DNA of 64,000 nt from Zasmidium citrigriseum (GCA_002786025.1 NHNW01000030.1:372001-436000), one strand, 5' to 3'. Positions 1 through 9,065 are shown, counted from the first letter of the stretch. Notes: a model not told the origin generated them from the sequence alone. Made by a program: numbers and translations.

Positions 1-1980
1 GAATATCCCTCGAATGAGGATGTTGAGGTAGAGAGGCTGAAGGAGGAGGCGTTGTCGCAAAAGGCGAAGCAGGATGCGGAGACAGCGAGAGAGAAGGGTT
101 TTCAAAAGCGAGAAGAGACGTTCTTGGACCGGGCGATGAGGTTCGACCCAGTGGCGAAGACCGATCGGAAAGAGTACGAGCCTGCTGTGAAGTGCTATCT
201 GAATAACAAGACGAAGTTGGAAGTACCGCAGCTTTTGAGCTATGAGGGTGTAACTCAGGGATTCCCAGAACCTGTAATGGGCAGCTACGAGTTGTTTGGA
301 TTGCGGAACGACATGTGTTTTGAGCGGTACGGGAGATTAGGGCCATACGGATACGGCTACAGCAAGAAATACGGCGGCAGCGGTGCTGGTATGGATGGTG
401 AGATGGAGGGTTCTGAGAAGGTGTGGGGCGATAGTCTGGAGATTGATTACACCAAGGTTAAGTGGGCAGACGTACAGGATGAATGTATGCAGGCCAACAA
501 GCATCGATTCAAGCCCTCGCCAAAGCAAGCCATGAACCACTTCTTCACATCGATGGGCAGCGGCGGCCCAGCCAAGGAGCGAGGTTCCAAGGACGAAGAG
601 AGGACCAAGTCGAAGGACGGCAAGCAACTCATGAGTCGCACCGCTGTGCTCATCCGGACATGGTGGGACTACAAGTACGACGACGAGGACATGTTCTATC
701 TTCGAGCCTTGATGAACGAGCTGTCGATCCAATCAGGCGGAGAGTACACGGTGCATTTCCTGGTCCATGTCAAGGACGACAACATGCAGATCTGGGCCGA
801 CGATGAGACGTACCAACGCGTGCTCGACGACGCTCTTCCGGAAGAGTTCAAAGGCATGGGTACGCTCTGGTCTGAACGGCAAATGGGCTTGATATATGGC
901 GGCGTTGCTGAGAGCTTTTACCGCGATTTGCCTGTTCATGGCGCATACCGCAGCACTTACATGCCTGTCCAGTACTTCGCACACATGCATCCAGAGTTCG
1001 ATTTCTTCTGGCACTGGGAGATGGATATTCGATATACTGGCCACTTCTACCATCTGTTCACGCAGGTCTCCCAGTGGGCAAAGCAACAGCCAAGGAAAGG
1101 ACTCTGGGAAAGAAATGGCAGATTCTATGTGCCATCTGAACATGGCAGCTGGGAGGACTTTCGCCAGATGGTGCGTGTTCAAACTGAACACGGGACAGCG
1201 AGCAAGCAGAATATCTACGCTAAGCTTGCCGCTGATGCCGGTACGAAGAACCCAATGGATGATGAGAGCCGTAAGCCGGAGACGCCCATCTGGGGCCCGC
1301 AGCGTCCCACTGGAGAAGGTGACGAGACGGACAGGCCTGAAGACGATCCAGAGCCACCTACGACGTACGACAATGACAAATATGAATGGGGCGTTGGTGA
1401 GGAAGCAGACTTCATCACCTTCAATCCCCTTTTCGACCCACACACCACCAACTGGATCCTTGCTGAGGATGTGACTGGATACAACACCACCGGTAACAAC
1501 TACCCACCGCGTCGGACGGCCATCATCACCGCTTCACGCCTCAGCAGACGATTGCTCGAGACAATGCACAGAGAGACCGCTCTCAAACGCCACACAATGT
1601 TCAGCGAAATGTGGCCCGGCAGCTGCGCGCTTCACCACGGCTACAAAGCCGTCTACGCCCCCCATCCGGTCTACATCGACCGCGCCTGGCCCACCTCCTA
1701 CCTCGCCGCGATCTTCAACAATGGCCGAAACGGTGCTGCCGGTGGCGCGAGGACGTCTGTCTTCTCCGACGAACGGCAACATAACTTTCTGGGCACGACC
1801 TGGTACTATCACGCCGGCTTCTCGCCTAATTTGTGGAAGAGATGGCTGGGGTATAAGGTCGATAATGATGGTGGGGAGGAGTGGGAGGTGGCGAATGAGG
1901 GGAGGATGTGTTTGCCCGCGATGCTGCTGCATCCGGTGAAGGATGTGGAATTGATTTATGAACATCGGGTTGGAGAGTGA
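1..1980 (+). CDS. DUF3405 family protein, 5'-truncated by the window edge
   Basis: The frame is open from base 1 and ends at TGA 1978-1980, so the start codon and N-terminus lie outside the window; at least 659 residues are visible and no intron is needed. The central and C-terminal parts (for example LIRTWWDYKYDDEDMFYLRA, then HVKDDNMQIW, FFWHWEMDIRYTGHFYHLF and CALHHGYKAVYAPHPVY) match what I know of the fungal DUF3405 family, whose biochemical role is not established. A charged, Lys/Glu-rich segment precedes the domain. The frame has the balanced codon use of a normal gene, and the ORFs opposite to it are shadows. It runs towards the tandem array that starts at 2.3 kb. Family assignment is by recall of motifs. 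Confidence 0.85.
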   Translation, partial: EYPSNEDVEVERLKEEALSQKAKQDAETAREKGFQKREETFLDRAMRFDPVAKTDRKEYEPAVKCYLNNKTKLEVPQLLSYEGVTQGFPEPVMGSYELFGLRNDMCFERYGRLGPYGYGYSKKYGGSGAGMDGEMEGSEKVWGDSLEIDYTKVKWADVQDECMQANKHRFKPSPKQAMNHFFTSMGSGGPAKERGSKDEERTKSKDGKQLMSRTAVLIRTWWDYKYDDEDMFYLRALMNELSIQSGGEYTVHFLVHVKDDNMQIWADDETYQRVLDDALPEEFKGMGTLWSERQMGLIYGGVAESFYRDLPVHGAYRSTYMPVQYFAHMHPEFDFFWHWEMDIRYTGHFYHLFTQVSQWAKQQPRKGLWERNGRFYVPSEHGSWEDFRQMVRVQTEHGTASKQNIYAKLAADAGTKNPMDDESRKPETPIWGPQRPTGEGDETDRPEDDPEPPTTYDNDKYEWGVGEEADFITFNPLFDPHTTNWILAEDVTGYNTTGNNYPPRRTAIITASRLSRRLLETMHRETALKRHTMFSEMWPGSCALHHGYKAVYAPHPVYIDRAWPTSYLAAIFNNGRNGAAGGARTSVFSDERQHNFLGTTWYYHAGFSPNLWKRWLGYKVDNDGGEEWEVANEGRMCLPAMLLHPVKDVELIYEHRVGE

Positions 1981-2299
1981 TGAGCGTTTTGTGTTGGACT
2001 GGAGCATCAGCGGTGGCGTTTGAGGGGTCTTTGTACATTGATGAAGTATCTGCACAGAGAGACAGGTCGAAGGCCGACATATGTTACCCGGCGACTGCCA
2101 TTCCAATTACCGATTTTCCAATTCTCGACAATCCTGAAGGAGGTGATGGCCCCATCGAAAGTCCAAAGCGCCTCTTTGGCTGCTTCTTGCTTCGTCAGCA
2201 ACCTCGAGAGTGCTTCCCGAAGGCATCCTGACCTACCATGATTTGCGCTTCATCCACATGCATTTCACAACCATGCAACAAGCACCAGAAGGCAGCGCC
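1981..2299. other. intergenic between convergent genes
   Basis: About 320 bases between the DUF3405 stop and the first array gene on the minus strand. It presumably holds both 3' UTRs. I see no further gene. Confidence 0.5.
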
Positions 2300-2776
2300 T
2301 CACCGCTTCTCATCCAGAAGCCCCGCCGCTCTCAACCCCCTCACATACGCCGTGACCCACTTCTTCACAGGCCACTTCGTCTTCCGCAACCTCGTCGCCT
2401 CGGTCCTCCACCAATTCGACGCTCTGACAGCCGCATCCAGGGCTTTCTTGTATGCCTTGCGCTTGACAAGGAACTCCTCCTTGTCGGCCGCCTCGTACAT
2501 CTCATGATCGGCTTTGAAAATCGCCTGCCGTGCTTCGTTGAAGACGCGATTGATGTTGATGAAGTAGATTGGCATGACTTCGATTCGGATTTGGCGGTTT
2601 ATCGCTACGAGAGAGGGTCGGATGGGGAGGTGGCCTAGGTCGTAGGCGTGTCGGGGGCGGGAGGTTTCGATTACGAGGCGGTAGACTTCGTTGCGGAGTT
2701 CGGCGGGGAGGCGGAGGATGTGGCAGGCTCCGCTTGGGTCGGGGTCGGCTGGGTTGGCGGGCACTGGGGCCGCCAT
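2300..2776 (-). CDS. array gene A: small F-box-like (LPAELR) protein, 158 aa
   Basis: The first hydrophobic motif, LRLPAELRNEVYRLVI, lies near residues 21-36 and is typical of the fungal F-box-like/2EXR/DUF7730 families. The second, AINRQIRIEVMPIYF, corresponds to the LLQTCRLIRxEA motif of its neighbours. The C-terminal third is basic and Trp-rich (SNWWRTEATRL, KWPVKKW). A 48-nt intron (2782-2829, GTAAGT donor, AACTAAC branch point, CCAG acceptor) can be read in the 5' leader and ends five bases before ATG; the same arrangement recurs in genes D, F and G, which supports this start. Molecular function is unknown; an SCF adaptor role would be inference. It is the most downstream member of the eight-gene array. 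Confidence 0.8.
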   Translation of the reverse strand: MAAPVPANPADPDPSGACHILRLPAELRNEVYRLVIETSRPRHAYDLGHLPIRPSLVAINRQIRIEVMPIYFININRVFNEARQAIFKADHEMYEAADKEEFLVKRKAYKKALDAAVRASNWWRTEATRLRKTKWPVKKWVTAYVRGLRAAGLLDEKR

Positions 2777-2781
2777 GGTCG

Positions 2782-2829
2782 CTGGTGATGTTAGTTGGAG
2801 TTGAAAGTGGCAGTGTTCAAACGACTTAC
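2782..2829 (-). other. 5'-leader intron of array gene A
   Basis: On the minus strand the segment starts GTAAGTCG, contains CCAACTAACATC and ends ACCAG, five bases upstream of the ATG. Length is 48 nt. Comparable introns occur in genes D, F and G of the array. Confidence 0.7.
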
Positions 2830-3197
2830 GCAGGTCGAGCTGCCGAGTGGGCGGTGATGTGTTGATGTTGTTGTTTGTTGACAGCGGGAGCGGGAAAGTT
2901 CAAAAGGGAAGGAGCACGATCGGAGTCACATGTCGTTGGGGAAACGCCACACAAACAGGACTCTTAGTCTCGAGCGACAACAAGCGCCCAAGCAGTCCCA
3001 GCAAGACTAACACTACGTAGAGTCGGAAAAGAGTCATAGCAACATCTCTGAGAAAACCATCGTGAAAGTCGGAGAAACTTTCAACCGCGCACGGACGATT
3101 CTTTCACATGCGAACTGAAAGCGGAAGCTGGTACTCTTTACCCAAACAGTACTCCACAATACATCTTCCGCATCACCACTGATCATAAACATCACAA

Positions 3198-3253
3198 ACC
3201 AACCACTCTCCAACCGGCCACCCCTACCAACCACTCTCCAACCGGCCACCCCT
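3198..3253. repeat. perfect 28-bp tandem duplication at the 3' end of array gene B
   Basis: Copy 1 is 3198-3225 and copy 2 is 3226-3253; both begin ACCAACCACTCTCC and end GGCCACCCCT, and they are identical. Because 28 is not a multiple of three, the duplication shifts the frame, and the TAG stop of gene B (3224-3226) is formed at the junction of the two copies. With one copy the frame would stay open for about 54 more codons, to the stop at 3034. Confidence 0.95.
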
Positions 3254-3643
3254 CAACACTTCCTCCATCCTCCCCAGCATCTTATTCGCCCTCACCCAGG
3301 CCCGCAAAACCTCCCAATCCCGATTAAACCATTCCGAATACTCTTCCAGCTCACAAGAAAGTCCCGGTGAAGCAGCCTTGGACTCTTCCAGTCGCTCCTC
3401 GCACTCGGCGACGTGGCGGCGGAGTTGAAGAAAGTATTGTTTCGTGCCTTCTTCTTGGATGAGGTGGCAGGTGCGGAGGAGAGGTGGGAGGGTTGGGTGT
3501 TCACCGGAGGGGTCTGAGGATTCGGGTTGTGTGGAGAGGAAGAGGTGGCGGTAGATGCGGAGGCGGAGTTCGGGGGCGAGGGTCATGAAGCTGGGTTTCG
3601 GGGTATCACCTTGAGAGGTTGTGGGTTGGGGTTGGCAGTCCAT
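3224..3643 (-). CDS. array gene B: small F-box-like (LAPELR) protein, 139 aa
   Basis: The motif FMTLAPELRLRIYRHLFL is near residues 19-36, followed by LLRTCHLIQEEGTKQYF near 55-71 and a charged, helix-prone stretch. This is the two-motif layout of the other array members. The stop codon is created at the junction of a perfect 28-bp tandem duplication, so the present C-terminus (GGRLESGW) probably arose recently; the single-copy version would read into a tail of about 54 residues. No clear leader intron was found here, unlike in A, D, F and G. Function unknown. Confidence 0.75.
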   Translation of the reverse strand: MDCQPQPTTSQGDTPKPSFMTLAPELRLRIYRHLFLSTQPESSDPSGEHPTLPPLLRTCHLIQEEGTKQYFLQLRRHVAECEERLEESKAASPGLSCELEEYSEWFNRDWEVLRAWVRANKMLGRMEEVLRGGRLESGW

Positions 3644-3819
3644 GATGGGTTTGGCTAGTAGTAATGGTGCAGGTGAGGACTTGGAAGCTTAATAATAGTT
3701 TGAAAGGATGTATTTCCGGAATGGTATGTGTCCTTGCCAAACATTCAATGAAGCATTCGTCCAAATCTCCATGCAATGTCACACTTTCCCTTCCCCTTGA
3801 AAAGACCTATCGGCAAGTC

Positions 3820-4338
3820 TCACGCCTTCTTGTACATCCTCATCCACCATTCCCCAACGGGATACCCCATCTCGTGAATCCTTCTCATTGCAGACTTCTG
3901 GATCCCAAATGCCTTGGCCGAAGCCTCCAAGGCTGCTTCAGTGTTGTGTCGACGCTTTGCATCGGGGCTGCAGGGTTTCAAGCCGTTTATCTCACGCAGG
4001 ATCTCGCGGTTTTGCTGGTGGTCGCGACAAGCACGAAAAAAGTACAGCTGCATGGCTTCATCTCGGATCAGTCGACAGATGTTGAGGATTGGTGGGAAGA
4101 TGGCCTTTCCATGGAAGGATGGCATGGGTCGCAACATGGATCCGAATGTCCCTTCCATAAGAGCGGCGAGTTCTGGGTTTTGTGGTGGGTCAGGAAACGC
4201 TGGTCTTGGTGGCGGTGGATCGGGAATGAAGTCGAGGTCGATGGTGTCGATCACCCATTGGTAGATTTGAAGGCGGATCTCGGGAGGAAGGTCGAAGAGG
4301 GTGAGCTTTGGCTTGACAGTCTGACGGTCCGTGTCCAT
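3820..4338 (-). CDS. array gene C: F-box-like (LPPEIR) protein, about 172 aa
   Basis: I chose the ATG at 4338-4336 (MDTDRQTVKPK), which puts the motif LTLFDLPPEIRLQIYQWVID about 12 residues in, as in the neighbours. The frame is open upstream to an ATG at 4476, which would give 218 residues, but that extension is low in complexity. A Pro-rich insert (DPPPPRPAFPDPPQNP) separates the first motif from ILNICRLIRDEAMQLYFFRA. The C-terminus ends VGEWWMRMYKKA. It has the longest spacer between the two motifs in the array. Function unknown. Confidence 0.75.
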   Translation of the reverse strand: MDTDRQTVKPKLTLFDLPPEIRLQIYQWVIDTIDLDFIPDPPPPRPAFPDPPQNPELAALMEGTFGSMLRPMPSFHGKAIFPPILNICRLIRDEAMQLYFFRACRDHQQNREILREINGLKPCSPDAKRRHNTEAALEASAKAFGIQKSAMRRIHEMGYPVGEWWMRMYKKA

Positions 4339-4751
4339 GTGCCGTGAAGGGTTTCCTTGAGTTTGGTGGAGTTGCGTATCAGTGCAGTCGAAACGATGGT
4401 CTGGAAGTCCTATTCTTAAGTGAGAAGATTTTGAGTGGGCCTTTGATACACTGTTTGAGCCTCTCTCGGCAATCAACAGAAGGAGTAGGCAAACATCGTC
4501 TTTGCCTTACTTGGAAAGGACCGAAAGCAAGGTTTCCTTGATGCACTTTTGTTGCTTTGCGTCACTTGTATACCTGGATCTGTTGTTTGATTCTTCCATC
4601 AATTTCGGCAGCTCCTTATCGAGGCCTTTCTGGGAACCCCATGCAATGGCCGTGGTGTGTCTTGGCCATCCTCAGCTTCTCTTCAACCCTGCCTCGATAG
4701 ATTGATCATGCTCCTAGCCCTCCAATCTCATACCGCGGTTGACCAAGGTTC

Positions 4752-5129
4752 TCACGAGGAACCATTCGCTCGAGCTTGAGCCGCATAGTTGAGAAGTGTG
4801 CGCCGAACAAAGAGGATGAGATCTTGAGCAGAACCTACGACCTCCAGCAGGTCGATCTGTAGCTGTTGTTCTTTTTCGCGCTGATCCAGCTCGCGCTTCT
4901 TGCTTCCGAGGATTTCGAGGTACTGGTCTTGACGAGCCATGAAGACCTGGCAAGCCTCTTTGCGCACCAACCGACAAATTTGCAGCAAAGCTGGCCTAGA
5001 ACCGGGTCGGTCTGCAACAACATCGGCGATGGTGATGACTTGTTCGTAGATGATGAGGCGGAGCTCGGGAGGGATTTCGAGGAAGGGACAGTCGCCTGAC
5101 GCTGGCGCCGACGCTGGTGAAGGCGCCAT
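4752..5129 (-). CDS. array gene D: small F-box-like (IPPELR) protein, 125 aa
   Basis: The motif FLEIPPELRLIIYEQVI is at residues 16-32 and LLQICRLVRKEACQVFMARQ near 49-68, followed by a Gln/Glu/Lys-rich segment likely to form a coiled coil. A 47-nt leader intron (5136-5182; GTATGT donor, TGCTAAC branch point, GGTAG acceptor) ends six bases before ATG. The upstream exon contains an out-of-frame ATG whose product would start MSSTKSS, and gene F has a very similar upstream ATG (MSSTTKSS). Function unknown. Confidence 0.8.
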   Translation of the reverse strand: MAPSPASAPASGDCPFLEIPPELRLIIYEQVITIADVVADRPGSRPALLQICRLVRKEACQVFMARQDQYLEILGSKKRELDQREKEQQLQIDLLEVVGSAQDLILFVRRTLLNYAAQARANGSS

Positions 5130-5135
5130 GGCGGT

Positions 5136-5182
5136 CTACCGATGTTAGCAGAAGTTCATTGGGCGTAAACGGAAGGACATAC
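5136..5182 (-). other. 5'-leader intron of array gene D
   Basis: 47 nt on the minus strand, beginning GTATGTCC and ending CTGCTAACATCGGTAG. It lies directly before ACCGCCATGG. Confidence 0.75.
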
Positions 5183-5492
5183 TTGGTTGAGTATTGCAAT
5201 GGTAGGTGCGGCGCTGGCTTCGAGGATTTCGTGGATGACAAGTGTCGGTGGCGGCAAGTTTGAAATGGTGGAGGAGCTTGGGAAGCCGCCCACTAGCGCA
5301 AAGTTTCAGTCTAAGCGGGGAAGGAAGCGAGCATGTGAAAGTGAAGGCACGACAACAACTTTTTCATTCCGCAGCTCAACATCCATCATTATCTCCGCCG
5401 CTAAGTCATAGACCATGTTTCTACTCAGTCTCGTAATGAAAGCCCCCCTCGCGGTGATGTTGTCACCTTGTCATTGTCCTCCGACGCAATCC

Positions 5493-6040
5493 TCAAATCA
5501 CAGCTTCCATCGACTGGAGAAGCTCGCGAAGCTCTTGGGCTTTCCTCGAAACAAGGAGCCGGTCGAGTTGGATCTTGTGGCTTGCCAGTATAGCCATGTA
5601 GCGTGGATCAGCCTGAGAATCCTCAATGAATGCTTCTGGGCACTCCTCCAGCCGCCGACAGTCTTTCTTGTACGTGGACTCGGCATCTTCCTCGATTCGG
5701 TCCAAGCGGCCGAGGCACACTGGGAGTGCCTCGCGGCGGATGAGTCGGCTTGTCTGTAGAATGGAAAGCATATCTTTGGGGCTTTGATTCAGGTCCTTCA
5801 CTATGCCGGTCTCAGAGACAGTTCGCATCCTCGCCGCGGCCTTGTAGCCACCCTCGACGTCGATTTCGAGAGCCGAGAAGAAGTACTCGTACACCTTGAC
5901 ACGCAGCTCCGCTGGTAGCTTGAGGATCAGGTCTTCCTCTTGGTCGGATGCTACAGTTGCGGCAACCTGCGTAGGTCAGTGCTTGCTCATGCGGGTATGA
6001 TGATGAAGGCGCTTACCTCGGACTTGTCTTGCGACTCCAT
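5493..6040 (-). CDS. array gene E: F-box-like (LPAELR) protein, two exons, 165 aa
   Basis: Exon 1 is 6040-6017 (MESQDKSE). A 50-nt intron follows (6016-5967; GTAAGC donor, CTGACC branch, CGCAG acceptor), then exon 2 from 5966 to 5493. Splicing is in frame and restores LILKLPAELRVKVYEYFF, which is missing if the frame is started at the downstream ATG (5894). The second motif is ILQTSRLIRREALPVCLGRL. The rest is charged and helix-prone. The intron sits within eight codons of the start, close to the leader introns of A, D, F and G. Function unknown. Confidence 0.85.
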
Positions 6041-6401
6041 CGCGAATACACCGTCTGCGGAAATGGATGGGAATTTGGTGATGTTGTTGTTGTTTGATGA
6101 GAAGTAGAGCTCCGTGGAAGGAAGTTGAGGGAAGCAAAAGTGCATGCGGGATCGGCCGTCTGACGCAACGACATGTGATTGCGCTAGCGGAGTTAATCTG
6201 AAACAAGTCACCTATCCTCGACTTAAACACAGTGCACGATAACTATCCCGGCAGCACTGCATCCGTCGGTCTTCTCTCAGACCCCTCCTCGATTCTCTCC
6301 CAGTCCGACCGACTCTCAGCAGAACCCCAAATACGCAAGTAGCAAGAATGCCAGCAGTAGAGTATTCCCTCCCAAGTCTCTAGGCCTCGCCCTGCCGACT
6401 C

Positions 6402-6731
6402 TCATACCACAGTCTCCATGGCCTCGTACCTTGAAATCCTAGAGCGAGTCGCAGTCCACTTGGCTAAGATCTCCTTAGCTTTGGTGGCGGGACGACGCTC
6501 GTGGATGAGGTTTTGAAATGCTTCCTCGTGACTGGCTTCGAAGTCATTCTTGATCTCCCCCAGACGAGCACGAAACACTGGCATAGCTTCAACGCGGACT
6601 TGCTTGCAAGTCTGAAGCAGAGGTAGCGCTTGCTTGAGTTCTTCGTCGTTGATCTGAGCGAACACAGCTTCGTAGACCATAAGACGGAGCTCCGCCGGGA
6701 TGGGCTCGCCGTTAGGAGTTGGGGCGAACAT
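6402..6731 (-). CDS. array gene F: small F-box-like (IPAELR) protein, about 109 aa
   Basis: The preferred start is ATG 6731-6729, three bases after a 50-nt leader intron (6735-6784; GTAAGT donor, CTACTAAGC branch, GTCAG acceptor). The frame is open to an ATG at 6905, but that stretch runs through the intron. Motifs are PIPAELRLMVYEAVFA at residues 9-24 and LLQTCKQVRVEAMPVFRARL. The distal ATG opens a small frame beginning MSSTTKSS, very like the upstream frame of gene D. Function unknown. Confidence 0.75.
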   Translation of the reverse strand: MFAPTPNGEPIPAELRLMVYEAVFAQINDEELKQALPLLQTCKQVRVEAMPVFRARLGEIKNDFEASHEEAFQNLIHERRPATKAKEILAKWTATRSRISRYEAMETVV

Positions 6732-6734
6732 ATT

Positions 6735-6784
6735 CTGACGTGCGCTTAGTAGTGAGCGGAGACTATGGAAGCCGATGCACTTAC
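6735..6784 (-). other. 5'-leader intron of array gene F
   Basis: 50 nt on the minus strand, from GTAAGTGC to CGCACGTCAG, with ACTACTAAGC as branch region. It ends three bases before ATG. Confidence 0.7.
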
Positions 6785-7228
6785 TTCGCCGAAGTATTGT
6801 GTTGACCAGGGTACACTTGTCTTCAAGGAATGACTTAGAAAGTCCGATGTGTGCAGACGGAAGGTCTGTGCGTGTGATCAACGAGGATTTGGTCGTTGAA
6901 GACATCCGGGAGATTACAGAGCTATTTCAGGAGTAAGTGTTACGGCGTCGGTGTCGGTGTCGCGAGTCACTGGCGGCGAGTGACTTCAAAGCTTTTAGCA
7001 TGACGTAATAACATGTGATCGTCGGTCAAGTGAAGGCGACCAGGGAAACTGATGTTTGATTCCAAGTATCAGCGCAGATGTCGCCGCATTGATCGAGTAT
7101 CACGAACATGTCCATGTGAGAGTCCTCATCGATCGCCTCTTCCCACCATCAAGCCCGTTTGAACCCTTTCCGCACCCGTATCCAATCTTCGCTCATGCCA
7201 AAAGCCCAGACCTTGCCACCCCTCCGCT

Positions 7229-7567
7229 TCAAGCAACAACTTCCAACGCCTTCTCGATCTCATAAATGATCCCGCTCTTCTGGGATATCATCATGTACAT
7301 CATCAACTCCAGCGTCCAGTTCCCCGAGTTCATTGCCTTCTCAGACTCGTCGCATTCTGCCTCCAGACGGCCCTTGTGTTCCTCCAGACGGGCGCGAAAG
7401 ACTGGCAGAGCCTCTCTGCGGATGCCCCGGCTGGTTTGAAGTAGTGGGAGAGAGTTCTTGAGGTCCGGGTAGCCGAGTTGGTAGTACAGGGCCTCGTAGA
7501 TCATGACGCGGAGTTCGGCGGGGAGCTTGTTGAGAGTGTTGGTGTTGATGGCGGCTGTGGTAGCCAT
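7229..7567 (-). CDS. array gene G: small F-box-like (LPAELR) protein, 112 aa
   Basis: The motif LNKLPAELRVMIYEALYY is at residues 12-29 and LLQTSRGIRREALPVFRARL near 41-60, then a charged tail ending EKALEVVA. It resembles gene F closely in length and in the second motif, which suggests a recent duplication. A 49-nt leader intron (7571-7619; GTATCT donor, CACTAAC branch, CTCAG acceptor) ends three bases before ATG. Function unknown. Confidence 0.8.
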   Translation of the reverse strand: MATTAAINTNTLNKLPAELRVMIYEALYYQLGYPDLKNSLPLLQTSRGIRREALPVFRARLEEHKGRLEAECDESEKAMNSGNWTLELMMYMMISQKSGIIYEIEKALEVVA

Positions 7568-7570
7568 CTT

Positions 7571-7619
7571 CTGAGCGGTTAGTGACGTTCGGGAGGCAAT
7601 GATGTGTCTTTGGAGATAC
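7571..7619 (-). other. 5'-leader intron of array gene G
   Basis: 49 nt on the minus strand, from GTATCTCC to CACTAACCGCTCAG, followed by AAG and ATG. Confidence 0.7.
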
Positions 7620-7839
7620 CTCGAGCTGTTTTGAGATCAGGTTCGATTGAATTGTGTGTTTGTAAGAAGTCAGAGGGTCGGTGGAGTTTGAAGAAATTGG
7701 AGGAGCTTCTTAAAGGTCGGGTTGCCCTGACGACGAGTCACTAATACTGCGAGTGAGTGAATACACAAATGCGTCCGTGCGCTACCCTCGAGCCTCGAAT
7801 ATGAGAAGTGCTCAACACACCCGAGTCTTAATTCCCTAC

Positions 7840-8430
7840 TCAATCCACAATCAAATGCGCCAAAACCGCACCAACAACCACCACCGCACCGTACAGAGCC
7901 ACCTTGCCCAACCATCTGGCCTCGAGCCCCTTTCCCTCCTCCTCTCCCTTCCCCTCCGTAACCTCCCTCATCTCCCCCACCAATCTCAAAACATCATCCC
8001 TCCTCATCCTCGACCGCTCAACATAAGCCCTCGCCCACTTCCCCATGTCCACATCCTCCTCGAACCTCTCACAGACCATTTCATGCCTCTCTCTCGCCTC
8101 CTTGGCAATAGCCTCGAGTCGCTTGAAATAGACTTCCTTCGCTTCATGCCGAATGAGCTGGCACGTCTGGAGGAGCGGGAGTTGTACGGTTGTGACTGTG
8201 GGTGTGACGCTGACGGTGGAGAAGACGTGGGAGTAGATTATGAGGCGGAGTTCTGGAGGGAGCTTGAGGAGGGTGTTGTTGCCGGGGACGTCGTCCTCGG
8301 CCGATTCTACTGGCATGGCGTCTTGCGAGTCTGGTTCGAAGGCCCCGATTTTGAGGGGCGGGATCTCGAAGTCGAGATGGAAAGTGTTTTGACACATTTG
8401 CTCCAGAGTATCCTGATTTGGCTGGGGCAT
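7840..8430 (-). CDS. array gene H: F-box-like (LPPELR) protein with C-terminal membrane anchor, 196 aa
   Basis: The N-terminal extension is acidic. The motif LLKLPPELRLIIYSHVF is near residues 54-70 and LLQTCQLIRHEAKEVYFKRL near 85-104. A long charged helix follows (Glu/Arg/Lys-rich, including EGKGEEEGKGLEARW). The last residues form one strongly hydrophobic segment, VALYGAVVVVGAVLAHLIV, directly before the C-terminus, as in tail-anchored proteins. No other array member has this. An internal Met (39) could also serve as start. This is the most upstream member of the array. Function unknown; membrane location is inferred. Confidence 0.8.
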   Translation of the reverse strand: MPQPNQDTLEQMCQNTFHLDFEIPPLKIGAFEPDSQDAMPVESAEDDVPGNNTLLKLPPELRLIIYSHVFSTVSVTPTVTTVQLPLLQTCQLIRHEAKEVYFKRLEAIAKEARERHEMVCERFEEDVDMGKWARAYVERSRMRRDDVLRLVGEMREVTEGKGEEEGKGLEARWLGKVALYGAVVVVGAVLAHLIVD

Positions 8431-9065
8431 GTTATGGGAAGGCCTCCGTTTCCTTTTGTTCGGACTTTGGAATTGACGGAGCGAACATCGAGAGATGCAG
8501 AAACATGACTATTAATCCCAACGCGCCGACGAGCGTCGAGTCACAGGAGGGAGGTGAATGGGGGCGCGTGAAGGCCGGAGCGCAGGAAATGCTTTCAAGG
8601 AGATGTATAGTGGTGCTGCCATTCAAACCTCCAACTTACCTTCCAATCGATGAATACTAGATGGCTCAGCAATAGAGGAGACTTCAAGATGATTGACGGT
8701 AGCGTGAGCAGATGTTCCTTACCTCGAGGCTTTTACGTATGCCATACTAGAACAGCAATTTAGGGAGACGGCGAGATACTGGGCGAGTGCATGTGCGTGT
8801 CCAGACGAAGTCGTTGTCGCCCAGGACAATCTCGACACCGCCATAGATGATCTGCATCCAAACGACAAGAAGTCCTCCAAGCCTCTCCGACAACATCGAT
8901 CTTCCGCGGCGACTCTTGAGCTCTTTCACATGGCTCCAACGAAGCCTTTCCGTGACCTCAGTACGTATTCTCACGACGAGAACACTTCGACACGGTCCGG
9001 ATCGTCGTCTCAATAACGTCACCTATCGGCCTTATCGCATCTTCCTCTCACCGCTCCGTGCATCC
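8431..9065. other. intergenic, upstream of array gene H
   Basis: It contains the presumed promoter of gene H. I see no convincing gene. An open plus-strand frame from 8847 runs into the small gene at 9066; whether its upstream part (including an ATG at 8930) is coding is unclear. Confidence 0.4.

Noticed and set aside
3664..4347. 227-aa plus-strand frame opposite array gene C
   Set aside because: The minus strand carries the clear LPPEIR and CRLIRDEA motifs; this is its shadow.
7753..8508. 251-aa plus-strand frame opposite array gene H
   Set aside because: Shadow of the minus-strand gene with LPPELR and LLQTC motifs.
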